Shown here in pieces: positions 43,941 to 54,644 of a stretch of 64,000 nucleotides of DNA. The position numbers and the translations under genes are program-made. The notes below the pieces were generated by a model, which worked only from the letters and a program-made list of their open reading frames with translations, had not been told where the DNA came from and made no database searches. Every line of letters begins with the position of its first letter. Positions within the stretch are counted from its first letter, which is position 1. The DNA comes from Micromonospora marina (GTDB lineage: Bacteria > Actinomycetota > Actinomycetes > Mycobacteriales > Micromonosporaceae), in the NCBI RefSeq assembly GCF_900091565.1, contig NZ_FMCV01000002.1:62001-126000 (forward strand), written 5' to 3'.

Positions 43941-45509
43941 CTAGTAGCCGCGCCACTCCTCGCGGGCGTAGTCCAGCACCCTCGGCCGCAGCAGCGTGGA
44001 GGCCGGCACGTCCAGCCGGGCCCGGTCGGCGGGGAACGTGCCGGCGGCGGCCAGCACCTGCGGGGTGAGGAAACGCAGCGGCGGCGGATCGGCCGGCAGC
44101 GCCAGCTCCGGCGCGACGTCACCGGGCGCGGCGAGCACGAACCCCCAGTCGCCGAAGCTCGGCACGTCGACGTGGTACGGCACGGTGGCGAAGCCCGCCT
44201 CGCGGACCGACCGCTCGATCGACCAGTACGACCGGGGCGCGAAGTAGGGCGACCCGGACTGCACGACGAGCCGCCCGCCGGGGGCCAGCACCGGCCGGAC
44301 CAGCGTGTAGAACTCGATCGTGTAGAGCTTCGCGGTGGCCGTCTCGTCCGGGTCCGGCAGATCGGCGACCACCACGTCGAAGCGGTCCGCGGCCGTACGC
44401 AGCCAGGCGAACGCGTCCAGGTTGAGCACCCGTACCCGGGGGTCGGTGAGCGACTCCCGGTTCAGCTCGCGCAGCTGCGGCTCACGGCGGGCCAGCTCGA
44501 CCACGGCCGGGTCGAGGTCGACGAGCGTCACCGAGCGCACGTCCGGGTACTTGAGGATCTCCCGCGCGGCCAGCCCGTCCCCCGCGCCGAGCACCAGCAC
44601 GTCGCCGTGTGCCCCGCGCATCGCCGGGTGCACGAGCGCCTCGTGGTAGCGGTACTCGTCGATCGAGCTGAACTGGAGGTCGCCGTTGAGGAACAGCCGC
44701 AGATCGGCGGCGGAGTGGCCGGGCTCGCGCACCGAACGGGTCAGCACGATCTCCTGGTAGCGGCTGCGCTCGGCGTGCACCACCGGGTCGCGGTAGAGCT
44801 GCTGACGCGTGGTCACCTCGAAGTCGTGGGCGGTCACCCACGCGTACCCGAGGAGCAGGCCGACCACGACGGTGGCCGCGCCCAGCGCGGCCACCGCCCG
44901 GCGGCTCAGGTCGGCGCGGAACACGGTGAAGACGAGGACGACACCTGCGACCGCGTTCACCGCGCCCACCACGAGCGCGCCCTTGAGCTGGCCGAAGACC
45001 GGGATCAGCAGGAACGGGAAGGCCAGCCCGCCGAGCAACGCGCCCACGTAGTCGGCGGCGAACAGGTCGGCCACCGCGCTGCCCGCGGACTGCTCCCGGA
45101 TGCGTTGCAGCATCACCATGAGCAGCGGAATCTCCGCGCCGATCAGCAGGCCGAGCACGAACGCGGTGCCGACGAGCGCCGGGCCGTACAGGTCGAGCCA
45201 GGCGAACGCGGCGTAGAGGCCGAGCACGGACAGGCCGCCGAGCAGAGCCAGCGTCAGCTCGATCACCGCGAACGAGACCACCGCCCGGGACTGCAACGGC
45301 TTCGCCACCAGCGCGCCGACGCCCATCGCGAAGACCATCACGCCGAGCACGATCGACGCCTGACCGACCGTGTCGCCGATCAGGTAGCTGCCGAGCGCGA
45401 CCAGCGCCAGCTCGTACACCAGGCCGCAGGCCGCACAGACGAAGACCGCGAGCAGGACCGCCGCGCGGGCCAGGCGCCACCGCGGCCGTGCGGCCACGTC
45501 GACGGTCAC
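43941..45509 (-). CDS. speE: Membrane-anchored spermidine-synthase-like aminopropyltransferase
   Basis: Protein of 522 aa. Residues about 10-220 contain six or seven membrane helices (LAVFVCAACGLVYELALVAL ...). Residues about 250-500 form the spermidine-synthase domain with GAGDGLAAREILKYPDVRSV for decarboxylated SAM. It also has the conserved VVVADLPDPDETATAKLYTI then EFY, holding the catalytic Asp. It would transfer an aminopropyl group to a polyamine or polyamine-like acceptor near the membrane. GTG 45509 overlaps the upstream stop by 4 bp. It ends a six-gene operon of DUF proteins; no SAM decarboxylase gene is in the window. Confidence 0.85.
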   Translation of the reverse strand: MTVDVAARPRWRLARAAVLLAVFVCAACGLVYELALVALGSYLIGDTVGQASIVLGVMVFAMGVGALVAKPLQSRAVVSFAVIELTLALLGGLSVLGLYAAFAWLDLYGPALVGTAFVLGLLIGAEIPLLMVMLQRIREQSAGSAVADLFAADYVGALLGGLAFPFLLIPVFGQLKGALVVGAVNAVAGVVLVFTVFRADLSRRAVAALGAATVVVGLLLGYAWVTAHDFEVTTRQQLYRDPVVHAERSRYQEIVLTRSVREPGHSAADLRLFLNGDLQFSSIDEYRYHEALVHPAMRGAHGDVLVLGAGDGLAAREILKYPDVRSVTLVDLDPAVVELARREPQLRELNRESLTDPRVRVLNLDAFAWLRTAADRFDVVVADLPDPDETATAKLYTIEFYTLVRPVLAPGGRLVVQSGSPYFAPRSYWSIERSVREAGFATVPYHVDVPSFGDWGFVLAAPGDVAPELALPADPPPLRFLTPQVLAAAGTFPADRARLDVPASTLLRPRVLDYAREEWRGY

Positions 45510-46270
45510 CGTCTGCTCCGGGTACGTCCGGCGGCTCCCGCCCCGGCGCGCTGCGCGGGCACCCGTCCCCGGTGCCTGCGGCGCTGGCGCACGCCCACGG
45601 CGAGGAACAGCGCGGCGAGCAGGAACAGGCCGACCGAGCTGAGGACGTAGACCCAGCGGTCCCGCCAGAAGTCGTTGCCGGCGTCCGGCAGCGGGGCGGC
45701 CTCGGCCGACGGCCCGGCGGTGGGCGTCGCGGCCGGCTCGGCGAGCCCGCGCTCGGCGGCGAGCAGCGGCAGGATCGTGGCGGCCCGGGTGACGGCCCAG
45801 CCCGGGTCGTCGACGAACGCCTCCTCGTCCAGCCCGAAGCGGCCCAGGCGGGTCTCGATCGCGGCGAGGTCGGTGAACTCGATGTCGTCCGAGCCCTTGA
45901 TCCGGATCGTGGCGGAGTCCTCCGACTCGCTGCTGGACGGGGTGTACCTGACCGTCGCGGACACCGCGATCCAGCGCGTGCAGCCGGGCGCGTCGATGAC
46001 GCTGGTGCCGTCGCCGAGGTTGGAGCCCACGCTCACCTCGTCGTACACGTCGAGCAGTTCCCAGCCGTAGCAGATGCCCTGGCTGTCGGCGGCGGTCCGG
46101 AGGATCGGCACGGTGCCGGACCGCTCGTCGGCCACCGGGGCGGGGACGGAGGTGTCCGAGTCTCCGCTGTTCACCCCGATGACGACGGCGACGACCAGGA
46201 TCCCGGCGGTCAGCGTCCAGGCCCACACCTGCTGGCGCTTCTTCTGCTGGGCGGTGGCCTTTCCCGCCAT
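45506..46270 (-). CDS. Membrane-anchored extracytoplasmic protein of unknown family
   Basis: Protein of 254 aa with a helix near each end: VWAWTLTAGILVVAVVIGVN at residues 15-35 and WVYVLSSVGLFLLAALFLAV near 215. The part between is probably outside the membrane, with two Cys (SQGICYGWELL and DAPGCTRWIAV). It ends in an Arg-rich tail. I do not recognise the family. It is locked into the operon by overlaps on both sides (ATGA with DUF350, GTGA with speE), so it should work with them. Confidence 0.7.
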   Translation of the reverse strand: MAGKATAQQKKRQQVWAWTLTAGILVVAVVIGVNSGDSDTSVPAPVADERSGTVPILRTAADSQGICYGWELLDVYDEVSVGSNLGDGTSVIDAPGCTRWIAVSATVRYTPSSSESEDSATIRIKGSDDIEFTDLAAIETRLGRFGLDEEAFVDDPGWAVTRAATILPLLAAERGLAEPAATPTAGPSAEAAPLPDAGNDFWRDRWVYVLSSVGLFLLAALFLAVGVRQRRRHRGRVPAQRAGAGAAGRTRSRR

Positions 46271-46692
46271 CAGATGATCGCGGCCGCGATGATCGCACCG
46301 GTGGCGAGATGCACGGTGGCGGAGACCCACACCGCCGGGTGCGGCTCCGGGTCGACGAGCAGCTCGCCGAGCTTGCCCGGAGTGGCCACGTCGAGCAGCA
46401 CGAAGGCCGCCGCCATGATCACCAGACCGGTGATGCCGTACGCGCCCGCCCCGATCAGCCCCAGTGTGAAGTCGTCGGCGCTGGCCACGATCGCGGCGAC
46501 CACGATCGTGCCGACCCCGAGCAGGTTGGACGAGAGCAGCAGCGCCGCGTTGCGGTTGCGCTCGGTCCAGATCAGCTCGTGGAGTTTGCCCGGGGTGGCC
46601 ACATCGACAAGGACGTAGCCGATCGCCATCAGGACGACGCCGACCGCGCCGTACGCGAGGGTGACCAGCAGGTCGGTGACGAGATTCTGCAC
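46270..46692 (-). CDS. DUF350 membrane protein (two repeats)
   Basis: Protein of 140 aa with four helices arranged as an internal duplication; each half ends in the motif DVATPGKL (LVDVATPGKLHEL and LLDVATPGKLGEL). This is the DUF350 signature. The family is linked by gene neighbourhood to glutathionylspermidine-synthase-like ligases and polyamine genes, and speE is two genes downstream here. Start ATG 46692; it is 31 nt from the DUF4247 gene. Confidence 0.88.
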   Translation of the reverse strand: MQNLVTDLLVTLAYGAVGVVLMAIGYVLVDVATPGKLHELIWTERNRNAALLLSSNLLGVGTIVVAAIVASADDFTLGLIGAGAYGITGLVIMAAAFVLLDVATPGKLGELLVDPEPHPAVWVSATVHLATGAIIAAAII

Positions 46693-46723
46693 AGGTGACT
46701 CCAGAGTGAGGGGACGGGAGGGG

Positions 46724-47149
46724 CTACTTTCCGGAACCGGGGCCGCCGCCCCGGACCGTGCTGCCTCGGCCCCAGCCCCAGCTGTTGCCGACGACGCTGT
46801 GGTACCGGGGGTAGGCGGTGGTCATCTTCTCCAGCAGGATCACCGAGCCGACGGCGAGCGGGAGGATCACCACCGAGTCGTCGTCGTAGCGCAGGTACAC
46901 GCCGCTGCCGTCGACGTACTGGTCGGCCGGCTTCCAGGCGTCGGTGATCTGCTTGGACACCTCACTCGGCGCCTTGTTCGAGGTGTACGCGACCGCGTTC
47001 GAGCCGATGTCCCGCGTGGAGGCGCGGGAGAAGGTGTCCTCCACGTAGCCCCGGGGCGAGAAGTTGCCGTAGAAGATCGTGAAGGCGGCGATGAGAGCGC
47101 CGATGAGAGCGACCGCCACGCCCACCACGAACCACCGTCGGTACGTCAC
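46724..47149 (-). CDS. DUF4247 domain protein
   Basis: Protein of 141 aa. One N-terminal helix (FVVGVAVALIGALIAAFTIF) anchors an outside domain with the DUF4247 core NFSPRGYVEDTFSRASTRDI, YTSNKAPSEVSKQITDAWKP, and VYLRYDDDSVVILPL. The tail is Gly-rich. GTG 47149 overlaps the DUF2617 stop by 4 bp. Function unknown; it is constantly found with DUF2617, DUF4178 and DUF350 genes in actinobacteria. Confidence 0.85.
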   Translation of the reverse strand: MTYRRWFVVGVAVALIGALIAAFTIFYGNFSPRGYVEDTFSRASTRDIGSNAVAYTSNKAPSEVSKQITDAWKPADQYVDGSGVYLRYDDDSVVILPLAVGSVILLEKMTTAYPRYHSVVGNSWGWGRGSTVRGGGPGSGK

Positions 47150-47640
47150 AGCTCCTCCACCACGGTCTCGGTCAGGACCAGCTCGTTCGTCTGCGGGTAG
47201 GCGTGCCAGGTGCGCCAGGCGAGCGCGCCGTCCGGTGGACCGGGCCGGACGGAGAGCGCGGTGACCGCGTCCTCGTCGCCGGGGAAGACCCCGATCAGCG
47301 CGTACGGGTCGTCTGCCAGTTCGGCGCGCAGCGCCGCGACCCGGGTGCGCAGGCCGTCGCCGTCGGGCCGGAGCACAGTCGCGAGGAACCGGTAGCCGGC
47401 TCTCTCGTCGTGCAGCGTGCCCGGCAGGTGCGGCGGGCGGCCGGGCAGGCAGGCGACCGTCTCGGTGAGCCTGCCGAGCACCACCTGGTGGGAGGCGCCG
47501 AGCAGGCGCAGCCGCAGGCGCGGCAGTCCGGGCAGGTCGATGTCGCGTACGGCCAGTGCCGGCAGCTCCGGGCCGCCCAGGGCCAGGCTCAGGTCGGCGG
47601 CGCTGGTGTCGACGTAGGGCGCGTGCAGGGAGACGAGCAC
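47146..47640 (-). CDS. DUF2617 domain protein
   Basis: Soluble protein of 164 aa. The DUF2617 core is visible in GASHQVVLGRLTETVACLPG, LPGTLHDERAGYRFLATVLR and WRTWHAYPQTNELVLTETVV. Function unknown. It is 1 nt from the DUF4178 stop and overlaps DUF4247 by 4 bp, the middle of the co-translated set. Confidence 0.87.
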   Translation of the reverse strand: MLVSLHAPYVDTSAADLSLALGGPELPALAVRDIDLPGLPRLRLRLLGASHQVVLGRLTETVACLPGRPPHLPGTLHDERAGYRFLATVLRPDGDGLRTRVAALRAELADDPYALIGVFPGDEDAVTALSVRPGPPDGALAWRTWHAYPQTNELVLTETVVEEL

Positions 47641-47641
47641 C

Positions 47642-48280
47642 TCAGCGCACCGTCTCCGGGCCGCCCTGCGGGTAGATCATCACCTCGGCGCGGCGTAGCT
47701 CCTCGCCGACGTTGACCTCCCAGCCGGCCTCCCCGTACGCCTCGAACGACAGCCGTGCGCCGCCGGGCGCCTGGTAGTCGTGGTAGCGCATGGTGCCGTT
47801 CGGGTCGAGGCCGGTGCCCTCGGTGGCGGTGTAGCGGGCCTGGCCCGACTCGTCCCAGTTGTAGCGGCGGCCGGCCATCTCCAGCGTCGGGGCGCCCGGC
47901 GTCACGGTGGCCCCCGGCTCGCTGGTCCAGAGCACCATCTCCAGGTCCGGGTCGGTCTCGACGGAGAGCCAGCGCTTCACCCCGCCCGCGTCGTCGAGCA
48001 GGTGCTCCGCCCAGCTCCATCCGCCCTCGACCAGGTGCACCGAGCCGCGCACGGTGTACGGCACCGTGCGGATCTCGACGATGTCACCGGGCTTGAGCGC
48101 GCGCGGGTCGCCGCGCAGCGAGTCGGTGTCCCGGTCCCGGAACGGGTCACCCGGTGCCGCCTTCGTCTTGGAACTGGACGCCGTCCGCGACTTCCGCACC
48201 GCGATGACGGCGATCACCACACCCGCCACCCCGACCAGACAGCCCAGCGTGGTCACCACGTACGCCAACGAACCGTTCAC
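47642..48280 (-). CDS. DUF4178 domain protein with N-terminal membrane helix
   Basis: Protein of 212 aa and first gene of the six-gene set. The helix YVVTTLGCLVGVAGVVIAVI is followed by a linker and the DUF4178 domain (RALKPGDIVEIRTVPYTVRG, WSWAEHLLDDAGGVKRWLSV, APTLEMAGRRYNWDESGQAR). Start GTG 48280 has a strong GGGGGAGG site. The operon promoter should lie in 48281-48361. Known members occur in polyamine-linked operons but have no proven activity. Confidence 0.87.
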   Translation of the reverse strand: MNGSLAYVVTTLGCLVGVAGVVIAVIAVRKSRTASSSKTKAAPGDPFRDRDTDSLRGDPRALKPGDIVEIRTVPYTVRGSVHLVEGGWSWAEHLLDDAGGVKRWLSVETDPDLEMVLWTSEPGATVTPGAPTLEMAGRRYNWDESGQARYTATEGTGLDPNGTMRYHDYQAPGGARLSFEAYGEAGWEVNVGEELRRAEVMIYPQGGPETVR

Positions 48281-48361
48281 GACCGCCTCCCCCAACGTGC
48301 TCGGCGGGAACGGTAACAACCGCACGCACCCCTGATGAAGACCTGTTCGCTGAGTGTGCGC

Positions 48362-48742
48362 TCAGCTACTTTGGGCACTGGCGAGCCGGTCGGCGGCGTA
48401 TTCGCCCAGCGTGGTGCGCCCCATCAGGCAACCGGAGAATGTGGTGAACTCGCCGTCGTCGCCGCGCAGCCGGGCCCAGGCGTCCCGCCCGGCCGCCGGG
48501 TCGACGGCCTCCAGCAACGTCGCCGCGTACGCCCGGCCGGCCGGTGAACCCCTGCGGAGCAACCTGTCGATCCGCTTGCGGGCCGCCTCCGGGTGCTCCC
48601 GCAACCCCTGTTCCAACGTCCGGTACGCCTCGGTCGCGGGCAGGATCTGCCCCGCCAGCCCCACCCCGCCGAAGGCGAGGGTGTCCGCGCCGTCGAGTTT
48701 CCGCGCCGCCTCGTCGAGTTCCCGTTCCCAGCTCCCGCTCAT
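48362..48742 (-). CDS. Hypothetical soluble protein
   Basis: Protein of 126 aa, mostly helical (RELDEAARKLDGADTLAFGG, HPEAARKRIDRLLRRGSPAG, YAATLLEAVDPAAGRDAW), without signal or membrane segments. The helical pairs recall HEAT-like repeats, but no family is recognised. Start ATG 48742. It sits alone between the DUF4178 operon and a family A element. Confidence 0.6.
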   Translation of the reverse strand: MSGSWERELDEAARKLDGADTLAFGGVGLAGQILPATEAYRTLEQGLREHPEAARKRIDRLLRRGSPAGRAYAATLLEAVDPAAGRDAWARLRGDDGEFTTFSGCLMGRTTLGEYAADRLASAQSS

Positions 48743-48782
48743 GCCCCACTATGTGCCCACCCCACCACCCCCGCACTCCCCG

Positions 48783-48836
48783 TAAGGAAGGGCCCCCTAT
48801 TAACGCCTCCGGTAGAGGAAGGGCCCCTTGTTAACA
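48783..48836 (+). repeat. Family A palindromic element, intergenic
   Basis: Begins TAAGGAAGGGCCCCC; the second unit GGAAGGGCCCCTTGTTAAC starts 31 bp later. It lies between the hypothetical gene and clpB, outside any coding sequence. Confidence 0.9.
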
Positions 48837-48885
48837 ACCCGCGAGGCGCACGCACCGGCGGCACGCGGCCAGCGGTGGGGACGGC

Positions 48886-48914
48886 GAAGGCCCGACCAGG
48901 ACGGCCGGGCCTTC
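48886..48914. terminator. Terminator after clpB
   Basis: GAAGGCCCG (48886-48894) pairs with CGGGCCTTC (48906-48914), 15 bp past the clpB stop. Confidence 0.7.
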
Positions 48915-48928
48915 ACACGGGTGGCGGG

Positions 48929-51520
<2,592 letters not shown>

Positions 51521-51565
51521 GGGCTCCCCCGGATCGGCGTGTCCACTGGACATGACACAACCAGG

Positions 51566-51586
51566 GTTGAGCCTATTCCGCTCAAC
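51566..51586. promoter_or_regulatory. HAIR element (HspR operator) of clpB
   Basis: GTTGAGC-CTATTCC-GCTCAAC fits the HAIR layout (CTTGAGT-N7-ACTCAAG) in arms and 7-bp spacing. It is 46 bp before the clpB start. Confidence 0.8.
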
Positions 51587-51590
51587 TCCA

Positions 51591-51614
51591 CCCCTGTGAC
51601 CTGAGTCACAGGGG
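51591..51614. terminator. Terminator between the DivIVA locus and clpB
   Basis: CCCCTGTGAC (51591-51600) and GTCACAGGGG (51605-51614) form a perfect 10-bp stem with loop CTGA, 18 bp after the stop of the 84-aa gene and just before the clpB promoter. Confidence 0.65.
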
Positions 51615-51632
51615 CCCATTCGTACCAAGATC

Positions 51633-51887
51633 TCAGCGCCGTGGAAGGCGCGCGAGGCAAGGGGTCTCGTGGTCGGCGCGCAGCACGCAACGCCGACCGC
51701 CGTCCAGCTTGCGGTCGCAGAACACCCAATGGCGTACGGCCTGGTCGTCCTCGGCCGAGACGGTGATCCCGCCCAGCTCCACCACCGCGAGGAACGCCAA
51801 CGACCGCCCGGCCGTGCGACCGAGCATCTTCGCCCGGGCCAGGTCGGCCGCCCGCACCGGCAGATGGATCACGTACCGCACGGTCAC
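51633..51887 (-). CDS. Small Cys-containing protein of unknown function
   Basis: Protein of 84 aa. The N-terminal part (VIHLPVRAADLARAKMLGRT) is helical. The C-terminus has three Cys and several His (RHWVFCDRKLDGGRRCVLRA, DHETPCLARL) that could bind a metal. GTG 51887 overlaps the DivIVA-gene stop by 4 bp, so the two are co-translated. Family not recognised. Confidence 0.6.
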   Translation of the reverse strand: MTVRYVIHLPVRAADLARAKMLGRTAGRSLAFLAVVELGGITVSAEDDQAVRHWVFCDRKLDGGRRCVLRADHETPCLARLPRR

Positions 51888-52201
51888 GACCGACCGGCCA
51901 GGTCGCGCATCGACGGCGCCTGACGCGACTGCCACTCGCGCAACGCGTGCTTGATCCGGGCCGTCTCGTCCCGGCTTCGAGCGATTTCGGCGTACGCGGC
52001 GGCGAGGTCCCCGGCGACGCGATCGAGGAACGCGGCGACCTCGGCCGGGTCCAACCCTCGACGGCGCGTCGCGAAACGGCGGCCCCGCACCTGCCAGGGC
52101 CGGAGCGGGAGGTACGAGGTGGCGCGGTAGGCGCCGCCCGGCGCGGAGTTGGGCGGTTCCGCGTTCCGCTGCTTCGGACGCATTCGCAGGAGATTGCGCA
52201 C
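51884..52201 (-). CDS. DivIVA-domain protein
   Basis: Protein of 105 aa with a single short DivIVA-type segment: RFATRRRGLDPAEVAAFLDR followed by a helical coiled-coil region DLAAAYAEIARSRDETARIK. It is far shorter than true DivIVA/Wag31 and belongs to the small DivIVA-domain proteins common in Micromonosporaceae. Start GTG 52201 after AAGGGAC. It is divergent from a short GntR gene across an AT-rich control region; the GntR protein is a likely regulator (inference). Confidence 0.75.
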   Translation of the reverse strand: MRNLLRMRPKQRNAEPPNSAPGGAYRATSYLPLRPWQVRGRRFATRRRGLDPAEVAAFLDRVAGDLAAAYAEIARSRDETARIKHALREWQSRQAPSMRDLAGRS

Positions 52202-52344
52202 GACACTGTCCCTTCTTCCGAGCCAAAGGAGACGGGTGAGGCGACACGACTGGCCGCGCATACGACCAGTCGCGCCGTCCACGGCTGCCAACCGGGAGGC
52301 CGGTTGCCTACCAGGCGATCCGCCGAAGGCATCCGCACGGAGAA

Positions 52345-52367
52345 CATACAATGCAAAGCATTGTATG
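52345..52367. promoter_or_regulatory. Perfect palindrome, candidate GntR operator
   Basis: CATACAATGC (52345-52354) and GCATTGTATG (52358-52367) form a perfect 10-bp inverted repeat around AAA. It stands out as AT-rich in this sequence and lies between the divergent DivIVA and GntR genes. The rest of 52202-52455 holds only the mini-ORF below. Confidence 0.65.
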
Positions 52368-52380
52368 ACAAGGAGTGAGC

Positions 52381-52407
52381 ATGCTTAGCACGCCAAGTGT
52401 TGGCTGA
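52381..52407 (+). CDS. Eight-residue mini-ORF with strong ribosome site
   Basis: AAGGAGTGAGC precedes an ATG at 52381 that reads MLSTPSVG then TGA. It sits 13 bp after the palindrome and 48 bp before the GntR start. It may be a leader peptide or the stub of a lost gene; there is no homology to judge by. Confidence 0.3.
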   Translation: MLSTPSVG

Positions 52408-52455
52408 CCGGTCTGACTCGTGGGAAGATCTTGGGGCCTACCAGGAGTTGCCGCC

Positions 52456-52686
52456 ATGCCCCGAGTTTCGGACCGTCAGAGAATCGCGCAGGACATCAGA
52501 GACAAGATCGCATCGGGCGAGTACGGCCCTGGCGACAAACTCCCCTCCCTGCGTGAGCTGATCGCGCTCTACCAGGTGTCCGCGGAGCCGGTCCGCTCGG
52601 CGTTGTTGATCCTCCAAGCCGAAGGTCTGGTCGAGGGACATCAGGGCAAGGGCACCTATGTCACCACTCGCGACGACGCCCCCTGA
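52456..52686 (+). CDS. Short GntR-family DNA-binding protein
   Basis: Protein of 76 aa that is essentially only the GntR winged helix: RIAQDIRDKIASGEYGPGDK, LPSLRELIALYQVSAEPVRS and ALLILQAEGLVEGHQGKGTY. There is no effector domain, as in many short GntR proteins of Streptomyces and Micromonospora. Start ATG 52456 with AGGAG upstream. The nearby palindrome is its probable operator. Confidence 0.85.
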   Translation: MPRVSDRQRIAQDIRDKIASGEYGPGDKLPSLRELIALYQVSAEPVRSALLILQAEGLVEGHQGKGTYVTTRDDAP

Positions 52687-52754
52687 TCTCGCACCATCGC
52701 GCGATCGATCCGCCCCGAACGCGGCGGGTGCGTGCCCGGAGTAGCCTCACCGGC

Positions 52755-53255
52755 GTGCGAGTACGTGTCGAACAGACCGCCCTGCCCGGGATCGGCGTAC
52801 GTCATGATCTGATGACGGAGTCCGGCCGCCGGCTCGGCGTGGTCTCCCACCGCAACGGCCGTCGCGACCTGGTTCTCTACGACCCGGACGATCCCGACTC
52901 CTGCCAGGCCGACATCCCCCTGACCGACGACGAGGCGGAGGCGCTCGCCGACATCCTCGGCGCGTCGCTGATGCTCAGCCAGCTTTCCGGCCTGCGTGAG
53001 CAGGCCGCCGGGCTGCTGACCGAGCAGATCGCCATCCCGGCCGGCACGAAGTACGTGAACAGGCGGCTGGGCGACACCGGGGCACGCACCCGCACCGGGG
53101 CCTCCATCGTGGCCGTGCTGCGGCGGGGCGAGGTGAATGTCTCACCCGGTCCCAGCTTCCGCTTCGCCGCCGGTGACGTGGTGGTCGTGGTCGGCACCCG
53201 CCAGGGACTCGACGGGGTGAGCGCCATCCTGGCCGAGACCGATCCGGACGGCTGA
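52755..53255 (+). CDS. KhtT-like antiporter regulatory subunit (TrkA-C domain)
   Basis: Cytoplasmic protein of 166 aa. Residues 95-160 form a TrkA-C (RCK_C) domain: TGASIVAVLRRGEVNVSPGP and FRFAAGDVVVVVGTRQGLDG. The N-terminus (GIGVRHDLMTESGRRLGVVS) matches KhtT-type subunits. The domain would bind a ligand and gate the antiporter that follows 5 bp downstream. Start GTG 52755. Confidence 0.85.
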   Translation: MRVRVEQTALPGIGVRHDLMTESGRRLGVVSHRNGRRDLVLYDPDDPDSCQADIPLTDDEAEALADILGASLMLSQLSGLREQAAGLLTEQIAIPAGTKYVNRRLGDTGARTRTGASIVAVLRRGEVNVSPGPSFRFAAGDVVVVVGTRQGLDGVSAILAETDPDG

Positions 53256-53260
53256 GGCGC

Positions 53261-54478
53261 ATGCACGAAACCACGACTCTGCTCGTCGAGGTCGGAGCAC
53301 TGCTGCTCCTGCTGGGGCTGCTCGGCCGACTCAGCCGGCGGTTCGGCATCTCACCCATCCCGCTCTACCTGCTCGCCGGCCTCGCCTTCGGGCACGGCGG
53401 CCTGCTGCCGCTCAACGCCAGCGAGGAGTTCTTCGCCGTCGGTGCCGAGATCGGCGTGATCCTGCTGCTGGTCATGCTCGGCCTCGAATACAGCGCGAAC
53501 GAGTTGGTGGGCAACCTCCGTTCGGCCGCGCCGGCCGGCCTGATCGATGCCGTGTTCAACGCGCTGCCCGGCTTCGCCTTCGCGCTGCTGCTGGGTTGGG
53601 GCTGGGTGGCGGCCGTGGTGCTCGCGGGTGTCACCTGGGTGTCGTCGTCCGGTGTGATCGCCAAGGTGCTCAACGATCTGGGCCGGGTCGGTAACCGGGA
53701 GACCCCGGTGATCCTCTCCGTCCTGGTGATCGAGGACCTGGCGATGGCCCTCTACCTGCCGCTGGTCACCGCACTGCTCGCCGGCGCCGGCCTGCTCAAG
53801 GGCGGGATCTCGCTGGCCGCCGCGGTGCTCACCGTGGTCGTCGTGCTGGCGGTGGCGATCCGGTACGGGCACCTGATCTCGACGGCGCTCTCCGCCAAGG
53901 ACCCGGAGGCGCTCCTGCTCGGGGTGCTCGGCCTGACCCTGCTGATCGCCGGAATCGCGGCCAAGCTCCAGGTCTCCGCCGCGGTCGGCGCGTTCCTGGT
54001 CGGCATCGCGCTGTCCGGGCCGGTGGCGCACCACGCCACCGAACTGCTCTCCCCGCTGCGGGATCTCTTCGCCGCGGTCTTCTTCGTGTTCTTCGGGCTG
54101 GTGACCAATCCGATGGACATGCCGCCGGTGCTGCTGCCCGCGCTCCTGCTCGCCGTGTTCTCCATGACGACGAAGGTGGCCACCGGCTACCTGGCCGCCC
54201 GTCGGGCCGGGATCGCCGAGCCTGGTCGCTGGCGGGCCGGCCTGGCGCTGACCCCGCGCGGCGAGTTCTCCATCGTCATCGCCGGACTGGCCGTGGCAGC
54301 CACCTATCCGGTGAACCCGAAGCTGGCGGCGCTCGCCACGGCGTACGTGTTGATCACGGTGGTGACCGGGCCGCTGCTCGCCCGCCTGCCCGACACCCCG
54401 TGGTTCAAGCAGTGGCTGCGCACCCGCGCCGCCGCCGCCCGTGCGGTCTCGCCGTTGCCCGCGCCGACCGCCGACTGA
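53261..54478 (+). CDS. CPA2-family cation/proton antiporter (KhtU-like)
   Basis: Membrane protein of 405 aa with about twelve helices. The CPA2 fold is shown by IGVILLLVMLGLEYSANELV, the discontinuous-helix region with VLVIEDLAMALYLPLVTALL, and LTPRGEFSIVIAGLAVAA. It likely exchanges K+ or Na+ for H+ across the cytoplasmic membrane. Unlike KefB/C it has no fused nucleotide-binding domain; the separate KhtT-like protein supplies regulation. Start ATG 53261, and a terminator follows. Confidence 0.9.
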   Translation: MHETTTLLVEVGALLLLLGLLGRLSRRFGISPIPLYLLAGLAFGHGGLLPLNASEEFFAVGAEIGVILLLVMLGLEYSANELVGNLRSAAPAGLIDAVFNALPGFAFALLLGWGWVAAVVLAGVTWVSSSGVIAKVLNDLGRVGNRETPVILSVLVIEDLAMALYLPLVTALLAGAGLLKGGISLAAAVLTVVVVLAVAIRYGHLISTALSAKDPEALLLGVLGLTLLIAGIAAKLQVSAAVGAFLVGIALSGPVAHHATELLSPLRDLFAAVFFVFFGLVTNPMDMPPVLLPALLLAVFSMTTKVATGYLAARRAGIAEPGRWRAGLALTPRGEFSIVIAGLAVAATYPVNPKLAALATAYVLITVVTGPLLARLPDTPWFKQWLRTRAAAARAVSPLPAPTAD

Positions 54479-54483
54479 CCGGG

Positions 54484-54523
54484 CGCCGGGCCGGATCCGC
54501 CGCAGGGCAGATCCGGCCCGGCG
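54484..54523 (+). terminator. Terminator after the antiporter gene
   Basis: CGCCGGGCCGGATC (54484-54497) pairs exactly with GATCCGGCCCGGCG (54510-54523), then TTGTC. It starts 5 bp after the stop. Confidence 0.8.
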
Positions 54524-54644
54524 TTGTCAAATTGATCCCGGGAAGGTCTACCACTGCTCCGTCCAACCGCGTTAACGTTTCGGCCCAGCAGCCAGGGTCC
54601 GCGGGTGGCCTGCGCCCCCGCCAGCGCAAGCGGAAGGTCGGCCG

